From RGIG3528 sp964653855 (lineage in GTDB: Bacteria; Bacillota; Clostridia; Lachnospirales; Lachnospiraceae): a stretch of 64,000 bases of DNA. The DNA lies in the NCBI GenBank assembly GCA_964653855.1, contig CAZZFV010000006.1, positions 1 to 64,000 of the forward strand. The letters are read 5' to 3'. The position numbers were made by a program, and so were the translations under genes. A model generated the notes under the pieces. It saw only the letters and a list, made by a program, of their open reading frames with translations. It did no database searches and had not been told where the DNA came from. Positions 9,580 to 18,053 of the stretch are shown one piece after another (the stretch's first letter is position 1; each line of letters opens with the position of its first letter).

Positions 9580-11460
9580 TTATAATCCTAATTGAGACAA
9601 AGTTGACATAGTGTCTCTTACTTCCGATAACGTAGTAATTATAAACGGAACCATAAAATATCCGCCGACAACAAGAGCTGCCGGAATGTAGCTTATCATT
9701 CCCACTATTGCCAATGACGACGTTTGCTCTTTTTCTGCCATTACATCATCGTGTTGCTTAGATAATTGAATGTCATCTTCAATATTTGAAAATGCTATTG
9801 CTCCGATTTTTGGAAATGAACACAAGGCGTTAGCCATTTCACTAAAATCCGGATTTCTTTTTATTTCCATCCCGGCTTCCGCTTTCAATAACTGTAAAGC
9901 TTCATCCTGATTGTATGAATACAAATTATTTACTGACTGCAAGAGGCTTTGATACATAAATGAGTGCGATTCCATTTCGTTTAAAATCGTTATTAGAGAA
10001 ATATTAGGGATATTTTTAAATAATAATAAAATAACTTGAAACATCCTTGTTTCTTCATTTTTTCTCGAAACGAACAAAAACCATTGCATTTCAAGCGAAA
10101 GCAAAGGACTTATTCCACATAAGAAAGAAATCAATAAACACATCAAATATGCTTTCCACGTAAGCAGCTTAATTGAGCGATACTCGCTTGTTCGATTTTT
10201 TATTTCGTTCAGCAGTTCTTCTCTTACATATTCACTATTACTTTTTAAGCCCTCTCCTAATAACGGAAGCAGTTCTTTTTCTTCGCTCTCGTCGATTCCG
10301 CTTTTATAGATTTTAGAATATTTTATTATTGTCGAAACCGCCGTTTCTGTGTCAACGGCATTTATGTATGACCCAACTTCTTTGTTATTGAGTATTTTTA
10401 TTTTTGTATTGATATTTGTAAAGATAGTCAATCCACTACCAAGAACGAGTGCGGTTGCAGCAATAAAAATCATTTCATTGAGAAATCCATTCGGAGTTAC
10501 GGTTCTCCCGAGTAAAGATAATTTATAGCTTATCCTTTTTTCTGTTTTCTTTCCGAACTTGAAATTTGTTATTTTTTCAATTCTTTTTAGCAAAACGTTG
10601 TCTTGCGTTTCAACCTTAAATCTTTTTAATCTGTAAACCAATGAATAAACATACCAAGTACAAACAATTACCGCTATTCTGATAAAAAGCCCGTATTTGT
10701 TGTAAAAACTTTGTGTTTCTCCAATAAAATTTATTGCAACATTATAAAATAAATTCAAGAACAGTCCGGGAGCGAGTGTTATAAGGCTAAATCCCATAAA
10801 CTTAAAATTTCGTTTTTCGGTTTTTGTGATATTGTATTTAAGTTCTTCTTTTATTATCTGAATGTTCTTACAAAACAGGGATTTATCATTATTAGTATTA
10901 CTGTCTCCAAAAACATAACATTGATAACACGCGGACACAAAAAGACGAACGTAGGCGGGATTATTATGGTCTTTAGTATACTTTGAGGTTTTTTCTTTTG
11001 AGTCCTTGCTCATAATCATATCTTCTATCAAAGTAACATAATATTTCATTTCAATTCCACAAGTTTCGGCTGATGCACGGAGAGAATAAATAATGGATTT
11101 GGAAATAATATAATTGCTTCTCATATTGTCAAGAAAGAAAACGAATTGCTCGTTTACTCTCTTTTCCAAGTTTGATATTTTTGAATTTGAAATTTCGTTA
11201 AAAATAATATATGCAAGTAATATTGAATAAATGAAAGCATATAGATTTATTACATCAATAGCCTTATTAAAAAAAATGAAAACTATTGCCGTAAAAAGCG
11301 CAACAATCCCGCTTTGAATTAATAACTTGTCTATATAAGCGTTTATATATGTATCCGAATAAGGACATATCCTCTTTATTTGAGCATATAACGATTTTAT
11401 AAAAAAATTAAACGGAGTTTTTGATAATACTTGTATAATACTTTTTCTCGTTTTCGCCAT
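9580..11460 (-). CDS. TadB/TadC-like inner-membrane platform protein
   Basis: Protein of 626 aa with about seven hydrophobic segments in two clusters: residues about 47-90, 220-275 and 330-350 in the first half, and about 435-460 and 590-620 at the end, separated by helical cytoplasmic parts. It lies directly after a TadA-type ATPase gene. This matches the T2SF/TadB-TadC platform that turns ATPase motion into pilus assembly. Normal TadB and TadC are about 300 aa each, so the length fits a TadB-TadC fusion. Sequence similarity to canonical GspF domains is weak by eye. The start codon has no strong ribosome site but is 24 bases downstream of the ATPase stop. Confidence 0.6.
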   Translation of the reverse strand: MAKTRKSIIQVLSKTPFNFFIKSLYAQIKRICPYSDTYINAYIDKLLIQSGIVALFTAIVFIFFNKAIDVINLYAFIYSILLAYIIFNEISNSKISNLEKRVNEQFVFFLDNMRSNYIISKSIIYSLRASAETCGIEMKYYVTLIEDMIMSKDSKEKTSKYTKDHNNPAYVRLFVSACYQCYVFGDSNTNNDKSLFCKNIQIIKEELKYNITKTEKRNFKFMGFSLITLAPGLFLNLFYNVAINFIGETQSFYNKYGLFIRIAVIVCTWYVYSLVYRLKRFKVETQDNVLLKRIEKITNFKFGKKTEKRISYKLSLLGRTVTPNGFLNEMIFIAATALVLGSGLTIFTNINTKIKILNNKEVGSYINAVDTETAVSTIIKYSKIYKSGIDESEEKELLPLLGEGLKSNSEYVREELLNEIKNRTSEYRSIKLLTWKAYLMCLLISFLCGISPLLSLEMQWFLFVSRKNEETRMFQVILLLFKNIPNISLITILNEMESHSFMYQSLLQSVNNLYSYNQDEALQLLKAEAGMEIKRNPDFSEMANALCSFPKIGAIAFSNIEDDIQLSKQHDDVMAEKEQTSSLAIVGMISYIPAALVVGGYFMVPFIITTLSEVRDTMSTLSQLGL

Positions 11461-11484
11461 AACGTCACCTTTTTTATTATTTCG

Positions 11485-13245
11485 CTAAATTTTTTGAGTA
11501 GCCGTAAGCCACGCAGGAGACTCGTCAGGCAGACAATCTTCCCAGAAATATTCAAATTCGTCATACTCATTTTCCGAAAGATTTCGTTTTGCAAGATTAT
11601 AAATATGTGAAGATGGTTTATTCACAACTTCATATTCATCATTGAGAGTTCCTTTTAATATTGTTACAACACGATATTTTTCATTTTCCCCTTCCGGAAC
11701 TATTTCGTTTATGTATTCTATGTATCTTTTTCCTTTTTTATTAACGACGTGTACATCTAAACACAATGCTTCTACTGCTGCCTTTTGAGCAAGCTGAACA
11801 TTTGTAAAACCGGACTGTATTTTAGCGTCTTTAAAGTCGGATACCATACTTGTTGTTGTTACATAATGCGCCGACAAAAATAATTGAGATGCAATTTTTG
11901 ATAGCTTACAAGCAAGATTTGCCATACTTAATTGGTTTACTTCTCCGACAACAAATATTTGTCCGGATGTTTTTCTGACTAACGCAAGAACGCTTTCTTC
12001 ATCAAGATTTTCCATTATCCGAAAAGACGACACGTTTCTATTCGGATAATAAATTCGCCCATTTACTTCAAACGACTCATTTTCAATAATTCTTATTGCA
12101 TATTTAGAAGATGTTAACCCAATCAAAGCTCTCAATAATGTTGTTTTACCCGTTTCCATTTCACCCGTTACGGATATATTTGCCCCTGACTTCACAAGCT
12201 GAGTGAGGACTGAAACAAGTGTTTCATTCGAATACAAATGCGACAAGACTATATCCGATAAATTAAATTTTCGGATTAAAGCCAGCCACGCATCGGATTG
12301 AGGCGGAATTGAAGCCGTTATTCTTCGTCCGTCAACAGTATCTGTTACAATTTTGGGATTTCTGACGGTTAATTCTCCCGCATTGCACGTAATAATAAGA
12401 TTGTTTATTACTCGTTTCATTTCCGCATCGTTTTTGAAACTCAAAAAGGATAACGGCATTAATGTTCCGCGAAAAATTACATCAATAGCATCTTTTGCGC
12501 TTTTCTGTGTCTTATTGGTATTATCCGCAAGAGCAATTCTGTAATCATACGCCACGGTCTGCGGGTTTCTTAGCCCCAACTGAATTTCTTCTATTCCTCT
12601 TTTTTGATAATTCAAAGAATCGATTACTCCCAACCCATATAATTTCGAGTACAACATTTGGGAAAAAATTTCTATTTTATCTTCAAAATCGAGCATCGGG
12701 TATTGTTCCGTATACAAAGCAACTAATTTTTCTTTCGGAAAATCATTGTAAAGTTCAAGTTTTTCTGCAATATTAGAAAAGCCGTCATCGGCAAGTCCTA
12801 TTACGGAAGAATTTCCTTTTAATTTTTTTTGCGTGTTTGAGTCGTTAATATATAAAAGCGACTCGAACATTGTAAAAGGCTCGGCTTCCGTAGGGTCAAA
12901 AACACAAAAGTCGGACAAATTATCTTCCGTAACAACCTGCAATAATTTATCTTTTACAAGTTGAAAAGTAGCCTTTCTTGCGCCCCTGTCTCCGGAACAG
13001 GCGTTACGTATATAGCTTCTTAGATTTTCTCGTTGTATTAATTGTTTTTCTATGTTTTCCGACGACAACCCAACATTTGTTGCAACCATATTTATTGATT
13101 GTTCAATTTCGTTTTTTATGTATTGTTTCAATAAAGCGTAATTATCTACATATATTTTTTCATCATTATTTCTTTGTCTTAAAAAAAATATCAACATAGA
13201 AACAATCAATATAGAAACAAACAATATTATCAAAAAATCAATCAT
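11485..13245 (-). CDS. TadA/CpaF-type secretion ATPase
   Basis: Protein of 586 aa. An N-terminal membrane helix (residues 2-22) is unusual for soluble TadA ATPases. A Walker A motif, GEMETGKTT, lies near residue 358, a Walker B-like stretch (IFVVGEV) about 75 residues later, and a His-containing segment (LSAHYVTTTS) follows, in the order typical of VirB11/TadA hexameric ATPases. The RIxAsIPP-like segment (RRITASIPPQS) upstream of Walker A also fits the family. Its start overlaps the stop of the TadZ-like gene by 8 bases. It probably powers pilus assembly through the adjacent platform protein. Confidence 0.8.
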   Translation of the reverse strand: MIDFLIILFVSILIVSMLIFFLRQRNNDEKIYVDNYALLKQYIKNEIEQSINMVATNVGLSSENIEKQLIQRENLRSYIRNACSGDRGARKATFQLVKDKLLQVVTEDNLSDFCVFDPTEAEPFTMFESLLYINDSNTQKKLKGNSSVIGLADDGFSNIAEKLELYNDFPKEKLVALYTEQYPMLDFEDKIEIFSQMLYSKLYGLGVIDSLNYQKRGIEEIQLGLRNPQTVAYDYRIALADNTNKTQKSAKDAIDVIFRGTLMPLSFLSFKNDAEMKRVINNLIITCNAGELTVRNPKIVTDTVDGRRITASIPPQSDAWLALIRKFNLSDIVLSHLYSNETLVSVLTQLVKSGANISVTGEMETGKTTLLRALIGLTSSKYAIRIIENESFEVNGRIYYPNRNVSSFRIMENLDEESVLALVRKTSGQIFVVGEVNQLSMANLACKLSKIASQLFLSAHYVTTTSMVSDFKDAKIQSGFTNVQLAQKAAVEALCLDVHVVNKKGKRYIEYINEIVPEGENEKYRVVTILKGTLNDEYEVVNKPSSHIYNLAKRNLSENEYDEFEYFWEDCLPDESPAWLTATQKI

Positions 13246-14005
13246 TGTTTTTAATTACCTCCGACGTTTGTTTCAAAAAGAGGCTTATATTTTCTTGTGG
13301 CTTTTTGATATTCAAATTTTCGTTTCGCTCGTAGAATAACGGCACTTCCCCGGACGATAATGCGTCCGAAAAAGCCGTACACAAAGGTATTGTTATTGCG
13401 GACTCCCCGGTCTTAAATTTAAAATTAAATTTTGTATTTCTTGACATTGGGTCATATCCGGAAATAATATAAGCAGAATTTGGTGTCTCATATTTTTCCC
13501 ACAGCCACGTTGACTGAGATAAAACGACAAAATTTGTTGCGGCCGCATCCGTAATTGTTTTGATAAGTTCCCTGTCCGACCCTCTCAAATTTCCCCGATA
13601 TGTTTCTGTTCCCAAGTCGATAATTACTCGACGATAATATTTAGGTAATTCATTAACCACGAGATTTGATATCAATAAATCTTTTTCCGCATTACATTGA
13701 GCCTGTTCTATCGCAGGGAGCATATAAAGATGTTCACAGATTTTTATAACGGCTTGTTTTATATCTTTTTCGTTCAGTTCTCTTGCTACTTCATTATAAA
13801 TTAAATAATTTAATCCAACGTCTTTTAAGACATTTTGTTGTTCGTCAAATCCTAAATATTTTTCCATAAAGGACAACCGAGGCTGTACGTGTGTTATAAC
13901 CGTATCTATTCCTTTCTTCGCCTCAGCCATCGCAACCGCAATCGCCGTTGATGTCGTTTTGCATTGTCCGTGCAAAGGTGACCAAAAAGTATATATTTTA
14001 CCCAT
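13238..14005 (-). CDS. TadZ/CpaE-like MinD-family NTPase
   Basis: Protein of 255 aa with a ParA/MinD-type fold pattern: a beta strand ending in a P-loop-like motif (SPLHGQCKTTS, residues 9-19), a DLGT switch-II-like segment (IIDLGTETY) and a late strand with VVLSQST. The P-loop lacks the usual KGG signature of deviant Walker A ParA proteins, as seen in TadZ/CpaE proteins that localise pilus machines at the pole. It directly precedes and overlaps the TadA gene, the expected order tadZ-tadA-tadB-tadC. The role in positioning the pilus apparatus is inferred. Confidence 0.65.
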   Translation of the reverse strand: MGKIYTFWSPLHGQCKTTSTAIAVAMAEAKKGIDTVITHVQPRLSFMEKYLGFDEQQNVLKDVGLNYLIYNEVARELNEKDIKQAVIKICEHLYMLPAIEQAQCNAEKDLLISNLVVNELPKYYRRVIIDLGTETYRGNLRGSDRELIKTITDAAATNFVVLSQSTWLWEKYETPNSAYIISGYDPMSRNTKFNFKFKTGESAITIPLCTAFSDALSSGEVPLFYERNENLNIKKPQENISLFLKQTSEVIKNND

Positions 14006-14024
14006 TTTTGAGTCCTCTCTTTTT

Positions 14025-14645
14025 TTATGTGAAAATATTTTTGACTTCTTTTTTCTTAAGATAATTACCTGTTATTGATGTGATTATTTCCAAAAGCACA
14101 TTTTTATAATTTGACGACAACTTGTTTAAGTGTAATTGTTCGTACCCTATATTGTGAATGAGCATTGCATCTCCGCTGTTGTATTCCTTGCAAAGAATTT
14201 TTGCTTTTGGACGATTTGATATTGTTTTTATGTATTTAGTTCCATATTTATGTGAATTTATGTAATTATTAATAAAGAGATATGTTTCTATGTTTTCATT
14301 ATTACAAATAACATTTCTTGTTTTTTTTATATTAAAAGCATACATATCCGAACACAAAATAAGAAGGTCTGTATTTTTTATTTCACAAAATGTTGTTCCA
14401 TAGTAATCAATGCAAAAATCCGCTTTTGTTTTCAAGCTTTTAGCTTTGGAAGCTGAATATATTTTCGTTAATCCGGAACCGATTTCTTCCGGATATTTTC
14501 CTTTTTCATTCGGTTCGGCATAAGCCAAGATTAATTCTCCCGAATAATCGATAATAATTGTTTCTGTTTGCATTTTATTTAGTATTGCAGCCAAGAAAAC
14601 AGGAAGCTCTATACAATATGTTCCGAAAATAGAAATGTGCTTCAT
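14025..14645 (-). CDS. hypothetical protein, possible P-loop-less MinD-like paralogue
   Basis: Protein of 206 aa, 19 bases upstream of the TadZ-like gene. The N-terminus (MKHISIFGT) and later strands (TIIIDYSGE, DFCIDYYGT, TDLLILCSD) follow a MinD-like alternation of strands and helices, but the nucleotide-binding loop is missing. It could be a degenerate partner of the following NTPase, forming a heterodimer. No family can be named with certainty. It ends shortly before the next gene and belongs to the pilus operon. Confidence 0.5.
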   Translation of the reverse strand: MKHISIFGTYCIELPVFLAAILNKMQTETIIIDYSGELILAYAEPNEKGKYPEEIGSGLTKIYSASKAKSLKTKADFCIDYYGTTFCEIKNTDLLILCSDMYAFNIKKTRNVICNNENIETYLFINNYINSHKYGTKYIKTISNRPKAKILCKEYNSGDAMLIHNIGYEQLHLNKLSSNYKNVLLEIITSITGNYLKKKEVKNIFT

Positions 14646-14660
14646 AAATCAATTCCTTTC

Positions 14661-15446
14661 TCAATAATAATTTTCGTCTAAGAATAAGTCATCATCTTCA
14701 TCATCAGGAGTATTCTCGATGATTTTTTTAGATGGAACCGAGTTATTATGCTCATCAGGATAGTCTTTTAATACCAATATTGGGTCTTCTTCAGGATAAT
14801 TCGCATACATTGCATCAAGGGATTTTAAATAAGCTGCCATTTCTTCGTTCTCTTTTATTTTTAATTCCTGCGTTATTTTATTCGCTTGTTCTTTTCTCTT
14901 TTTTTGTTTTGCTGTTTTTATAGCCTTTTTATTACTTTTCCTTAAAAGAAAAACAAGGAAAATCATTATTGAGCCAAATATGGTAACAACAATAATCAAC
15001 TCCCCTTTAGAAATGTCTCCCGTGGTCGTAATTGGCGTTATTGCGTTCCAAATACCGGGAGTGGGAGAAAGAGTTCTGCCTGTTGCAAATAAAGATTTAA
15101 TTACATTTTTGTCTATTGTGGTATAAAGAATCTCATAATTTGACCCACCTCTGTAAATAACGGCAAAGGAGTCACCTTGTAAATTAAGTGTACACAATCC
15201 GTCAGCTTTAAAGTAATAGTCAAGAATATCGTAACTTTTTAAAGTAGACTCTTTTATATTTGTTGTTTCTCCGCCAATAAGTTTTATAGAAACTGTTTCT
15301 TTGTCTGCACAAATTATAGAAACATAATTATATTTGTTTGTATCTATAATTACATTTGCGGAATTTGTCTCTTTGGCATTTACCGTGTGCCATCCAAGCA
15401 AAACACCTAAAACAAGTATTAGGGATATTATTTTTCTTTCAAACAT
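14661..15446 (-). CDS. bitopic membrane protein, first gene of the Tad operon
   Basis: Protein of 261 aa with a signal peptide (MFERKIISLILVLGVLLGWHTVNA), an exported domain of about 125 residues, a second hydrophobic helix (about residues 152-168, IIVVTIFGSIMIFLVFLL), a strongly basic and helical stretch (KKAIKTAKQKKRKE) and an acidic C-terminal tail (DDEDDDLFLDE). The topology links an extracytoplasmic domain to a cytoplasmic tail, as expected of an assembly or anchoring component. No named family is recognised. GAAAGGCGG precedes the start. It is the first gene of the run that continues to the adhesins. Confidence 0.55.
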   Translation of the reverse strand: MFERKIISLILVLGVLLGWHTVNAKETNSANVIIDTNKYNYVSIICADKETVSIKLIGGETTNIKESTLKSYDILDYYFKADGLCTLNLQGDSFAVIYRGGSNYEILYTTIDKNVIKSLFATGRTLSPTPGIWNAITPITTTGDISKGELIIVVTIFGSIMIFLVFLLRKSNKKAIKTAKQKKRKEQANKITQELKIKENEEMAAYLKSLDAMYANYPEEDPILVLKDYPDEHNNSVPSKKIIENTPDDEDDDLFLDENYY

Positions 15447-15489
15447 AAAAAACCGCCTTTCTTTACACTATATCTTATGCAAGAAAAAC

Positions 15490-15524
15490 AAAAAAAAACA
15501 AGCAAGAACAAGTCTTGCCTATTT
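15490..15524 (-). terminator. terminator of the HNH gene
   Basis: On the minus strand, AGGCAAGACTTGTTCTTGCTT forms a GCAAGA/TCTTGC stem followed by nine T. It lies 7 bases after the stop of the HNH gene and upstream of the pilus operon. Confidence 0.8.
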
Positions 15525-15530
15525 TTTGCT

Positions 15531-16232
15531 TTAGAAAAAGAATCCCAAAAAGCTGCCAAGCGGATGAAGCCACTCTATATCCAAAGACATTACATACAAT
15601 TTTCTGAGAAGCACAAACGCTCCCAAAACGGGAATAGGAGAGAGCAATATGCAAATTAAATTTAATAAATTTCTCGTAATGTTATTGTTGTATATCGCAC
15701 TTGCAACAGCCCGTTTTGCAAGTCGTAATTTACCTTTAAAAAGCCAAATTCCCATCTTGCTACCTTTTTGGGTATTACATTTATGGCACGAGATAACAAG
15801 ATTTGAAATATCATTGACAGACTTTCCTCTTTTATAAAACCTGTCATATATTTTTAGATTGGTCTGTACGGCGTTTACCGGATAAACGTGGTCTACCTCG
15901 GCTATGCTTTTACAAATGATTTTATGACAATACGTGCATTTGTAATATTCCAAATTCTTGTAATAATCAAAAAATGCTGTTCTGTAATCTTCCGAGCGGG
16001 TTGATATTTCATCGGTAATTTTTGCTTTTAAATCATTCTTTTTTGCAAACTGAATAATCTTGTCAAAATTCTCCCGCCTTGTTTTTATAATAAGAGTGTG
16101 TTCCTTTGTTTCTTGATTATATCCGAGGTCTTGTAATTCCAATAATAAATTCTCTATTTTTTTTAAATTTTCCGGCTTTAATGTATATCCGCCGATAATT
16201 GATATTGTTAATTCGGGATTGACTTTTTTCAT
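15531..16232 (-). CDS. HNH endonuclease-domain protein with C-terminal membrane helix
   Basis: Protein of 233 aa. The N-terminal ~90 residues are unassigned. The middle carries a zinc-supported HNH motif: CTYC near residue 99, DHVYP about ten residues later, and NLVISCHKCNTQKGS near residue 148. The C-terminal 45 residues are hydrophobic (LLNLICILLSPIPVLGAFVLL), an unusual location for a nuclease and suggestive of membrane tethering. It has its own promoter, divergent from parA. HNH proteins of this size on plasmids can act in defence or DNA processing; the membrane helix leaves an entry-exclusion or DNA-uptake role open. The function is not proven. Confidence 0.7.
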   Translation of the reverse strand: MKKVNPELTISIIGGYTLKPENLKKIENLLLELQDLGYNQETKEHTLIIKTRRENFDKIIQFAKKNDLKAKITDEISTRSEDYRTAFFDYYKNLEYYKCTYCHKIICKSIAEVDHVYPVNAVQTNLKIYDRFYKRGKSVNDISNLVISCHKCNTQKGSKMGIWLFKGKLRLAKRAVASAIYNNNITRNLLNLICILLSPIPVLGAFVLLRKLYVMSLDIEWLHPLGSFLGFFF

Positions 16233-16278
16233 AGATTTATTTCCTTTCCGAGATTCCTTTTATTCTTTGTTTTTTATT

Positions 16279-16307
16279 ATTATAACATTGTATCTATGTA
16301 AATACAA
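16279..16307 (-). promoter_or_regulatory. promoter of the HNH gene
   Basis: Minus-strand TTGTAT, 17-base spacer, TATAAT. It is divergent from the parA promoter about 55 bases away, so one regulator could control both. Confidence 0.75.
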
Positions 16308-16359
16308 GAAAAAAAATATAGAAACATAGAAACATTTTTACATTTCTATAATTTTATAC

Positions 16360-16388
16360 TTGAAAAGAAATGTTATTTTTGTTATAAT
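16360..16388 (+). promoter_or_regulatory. parA promoter
   Basis: TTGAAA, 17-base spacer, TATAAT, a near-consensus housekeeping promoter 45 bases before parA. GAAAYRTT-type elements recur around it (AGAAACAT at 16328 and 16402, AGAAATGTT at 16366), possible operator half-sites for the partition proteins. Confidence 0.8.
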
Positions 16389-16432
16389 TTCAACGTAAAC
16401 AAGAAACATTTCGCGAAAGGAGACAAAATGTT

Positions 16433-17206
16433 ATGGCAATAAAAATAGCCGTAGCCAATCAAAAGGGCGGCGTCGGCAAAACGACAACCTCTATTTGCTT
16501 AGCGCAAATATTGAAAACAAAAGGATATAGGGTTCTTTTCATTGACAGCGATGCTCAATGCAACAGTACCGGGTTCTTTGAGGCTCAGGTAACAAACCAA
16601 GCAACTTTTATGGATATATTATGTGACGATACTCCCGCACAAGAATGTATTCAACATACAAAAAAGGGTGACATAATTGCCTCCGACCCTTTAATCTCTA
16701 ACGCAGAAAACGTAGTAAGAGTTGACGAAAGGAGATTTAGCCATCTTAAAAGGGCGTGCTTAAAAATCGAAAAGGAATACGATTTTATTGTTATAGACAC
16801 ACCTCCCGCAATAGGCGTCGCTTTAAAAAACGTACTTGCTTATGTCGATTATATTATTATTCCGGTAGAGGAATCCGGTTGGTCTATGACGGGATTAATG
16901 GATTTCGCAAAAGCAATAGACCTTGCCAAAGATAACAATGTTAATTTAAGCGTACTCGGAATACTCGTTGTTAAAGCAAAAGACCGAACAAAAAAGGCTG
17001 CGAGAATGGAACAACTTGCGAAGAGTATTGCCGAGCAACTTGAAACTACTGTTTTTGAAACGAAAATAAGAGAGAGCGTTGCTTGCGCGGAAGCCTTGAC
17101 AGAATTTTTTGTTCCGCTTAACGAATACGCTCCGAACAGCACAACAAATCAGGACTACGAAAGGTTCGTAGACGAACTGTTACAGAAATTTGAAAGTGAG
17201 GATTGA
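16433..17206 (+). CDS. parA: ParA-family partition ATPase
   Basis: Protein of 257 aa with the deviant Walker A motif KGGVGKTT at residues 11-18, a DSDAQCN switch region and a DTPPAIG Walker B/switch II segment, the standard Soj/ParA layout. It drives ATP-dependent plasmid segregation with a centromere-binding partner, here the RHH gene 5 bases downstream. A ribosome site (AAAGGAG) lies upstream. An out-of-frame ATG at 16428 opens a four-codon frame, ATG TTA TGG CAA TAA, that overlaps the real start. There is no long N-terminal HTH extension, so this is the short ParA type. Confidence 0.93.
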   Translation: MAIKIAVANQKGGVGKTTTSICLAQILKTKGYRVLFIDSDAQCNSTGFFEAQVTNQATFMDILCDDTPAQECIQHTKKGDIIASDPLISNAENVVRVDERRFSHLKRACLKIEKEYDFIVIDTPPAIGVALKNVLAYVDYIIIPVEESGWSMTGLMDFAKAIDLAKDNNVNLSVLGILVVKAKDRTKKAARMEQLAKSIAEQLETTVFETKIRESVACAEALTEFFVPLNEYAPNSTTNQDYERFVDELLQKFESED

Positions 17207-17211
17207 TTATT

Positions 17212-17616
17212 ATGGCAAAAAATAATTATGAAAGTAAAATTGCATCAGCGGTAAGCGGGTTTAAAATTCCCGCAAAAGAAGAAAAGAAAGTTACAGAACC
17301 TGTCGCAACACCTCCGCGTGAAGAAGATGAGCAGCCTGCCGATAAGGATATATGGCAAAATTCTTATGCCAGACAGTCTTATTACCTTTCTTATGAGCAT
17401 ATTGCCGCCATTGATTACATTTGCGATGAAACGCATATCGGAAAATCCGATATTGTTCGACAGATAATGCAAGCAGGACTTGAGGCTGTTTGTCCGGGAG
17501 TTTTTGAAAAATCAGCGGACAGAGCTGACGAACTCAGGAAGAAATGCGGCAAGAAGAAAAACAAGAGTATGGAGTTATTTAATACACTCCAATCTAAATT
17601 AGGTGGTGGTCAATAG
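17212..17616 (+). CDS. RHH-type centromere-binding partition protein
   Basis: Protein of 134 aa; I start at the ATG at 17212, 12 bases downstream of a GTGAGGA ribosome site, rather than at the in-frame TTG at 17203. The N-terminal third is polar and disordered (KEEKKVTEP, PPREEDEQPADKD), as in ParB-type partners that stimulate ParA through a flexible arm. The middle, YYLSYEHIAAIDYICDE followed by GKSDIVRQIMQAGLEAV, has the strand-helix-helix pattern of ribbon-helix-helix DNA-binding proteins. Position directly after parA supports the ParB-equivalent role. The direct repeats in the parA promoter may be its binding site. Confidence 0.7.
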   Translation: MAKNNYESKIASAVSGFKIPAKEEKKVTEPVATPPREEDEQPADKDIWQNSYARQSYYLSYEHIAAIDYICDETHIGKSDIVRQIMQAGLEAVCPGVFEKSADRADELRKKCGKKKNKSMELFNTLQSKLGGGQ

Positions 17617-17993
17617 TGGGATTACTTTTATCATCAATAGTTTTTGCAATAAGTATTATCGTATGCAGATGTCTTTTGTATGTATCCGTGTGTGGATTAG
17701 ACGCGTTAATTAATTTTTTAACCGACCTTATTCCCACAGCAGAAGGCGGCTTTCTTTACGGATTACAAATCTTTTGTCAGGTTTGGTTTGCACTGATTTA
17801 TGCCGTGCTTTTTATTATACTTGCAGTAGTCTCAGCCGGAATAAGTTATCTGCTTGCTTTTAGCATAGCCGATTCCTGTTATCAACGGCTTAAGGATTTA
17901 TATGGTAAAAAATTCTTTTTCCCGACTTCCGGTCGTAAAGAAAATCAATTATCGGAAATAAACGACAATAATTATATCGACAAACAAAACTAA
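17616..17993 (+). CDS. small multi-pass membrane protein of the par operon
   Basis: Protein of 125 aa starting at a GTG that overlaps the TAG stop of the preceding gene by one base, so it is translationally coupled. Three hydrophobic segments (about residues 3-22, 28-45 and 52-85) are followed by a polar tail (KKFFFPTSGRKENQ). No family is recognised. It is the third gene of the ParA/RHH operon and ends at a strong terminator. Possible roles include membrane anchoring of the partition complex or exclusion; neither is shown by sequence. Confidence 0.6.
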   Translation: MGLLLSSIVFAISIIVCRCLLYVSVCGLDALINFLTDLIPTAEGGFLYGLQIFCQVWFALIYAVLFIILAVVSAGISYLLAFSIADSCYQRLKDLYGKKFFFPTSGRKENQLSEINDNNYIDKQN

Positions 17994-17996
17994 TAA

Positions 17997-18046
17997 AAAA
18001 AAGAGTCAAGTGAAATGCGATACAAAAATCTTGGCTCTTTTTATTT
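17997..18046. terminator. bidirectional terminator between convergent genes
   Basis: AAAAAGAGTCAAG pairs with CTTGGCTCTTTTT around a long loop, with A/T runs on both sides, between the par operon and the convergent 343-aa gene. Confidence 0.8.
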
Positions 18047-18053
18047 TGCTTTT

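Noticed and set aside
13238..14005. Second plasmid-partition ParA
   Set aside because: The P-loop lacks the ParA KGG signature and the gene overlaps tadA, which fits TadZ/CpaE better.
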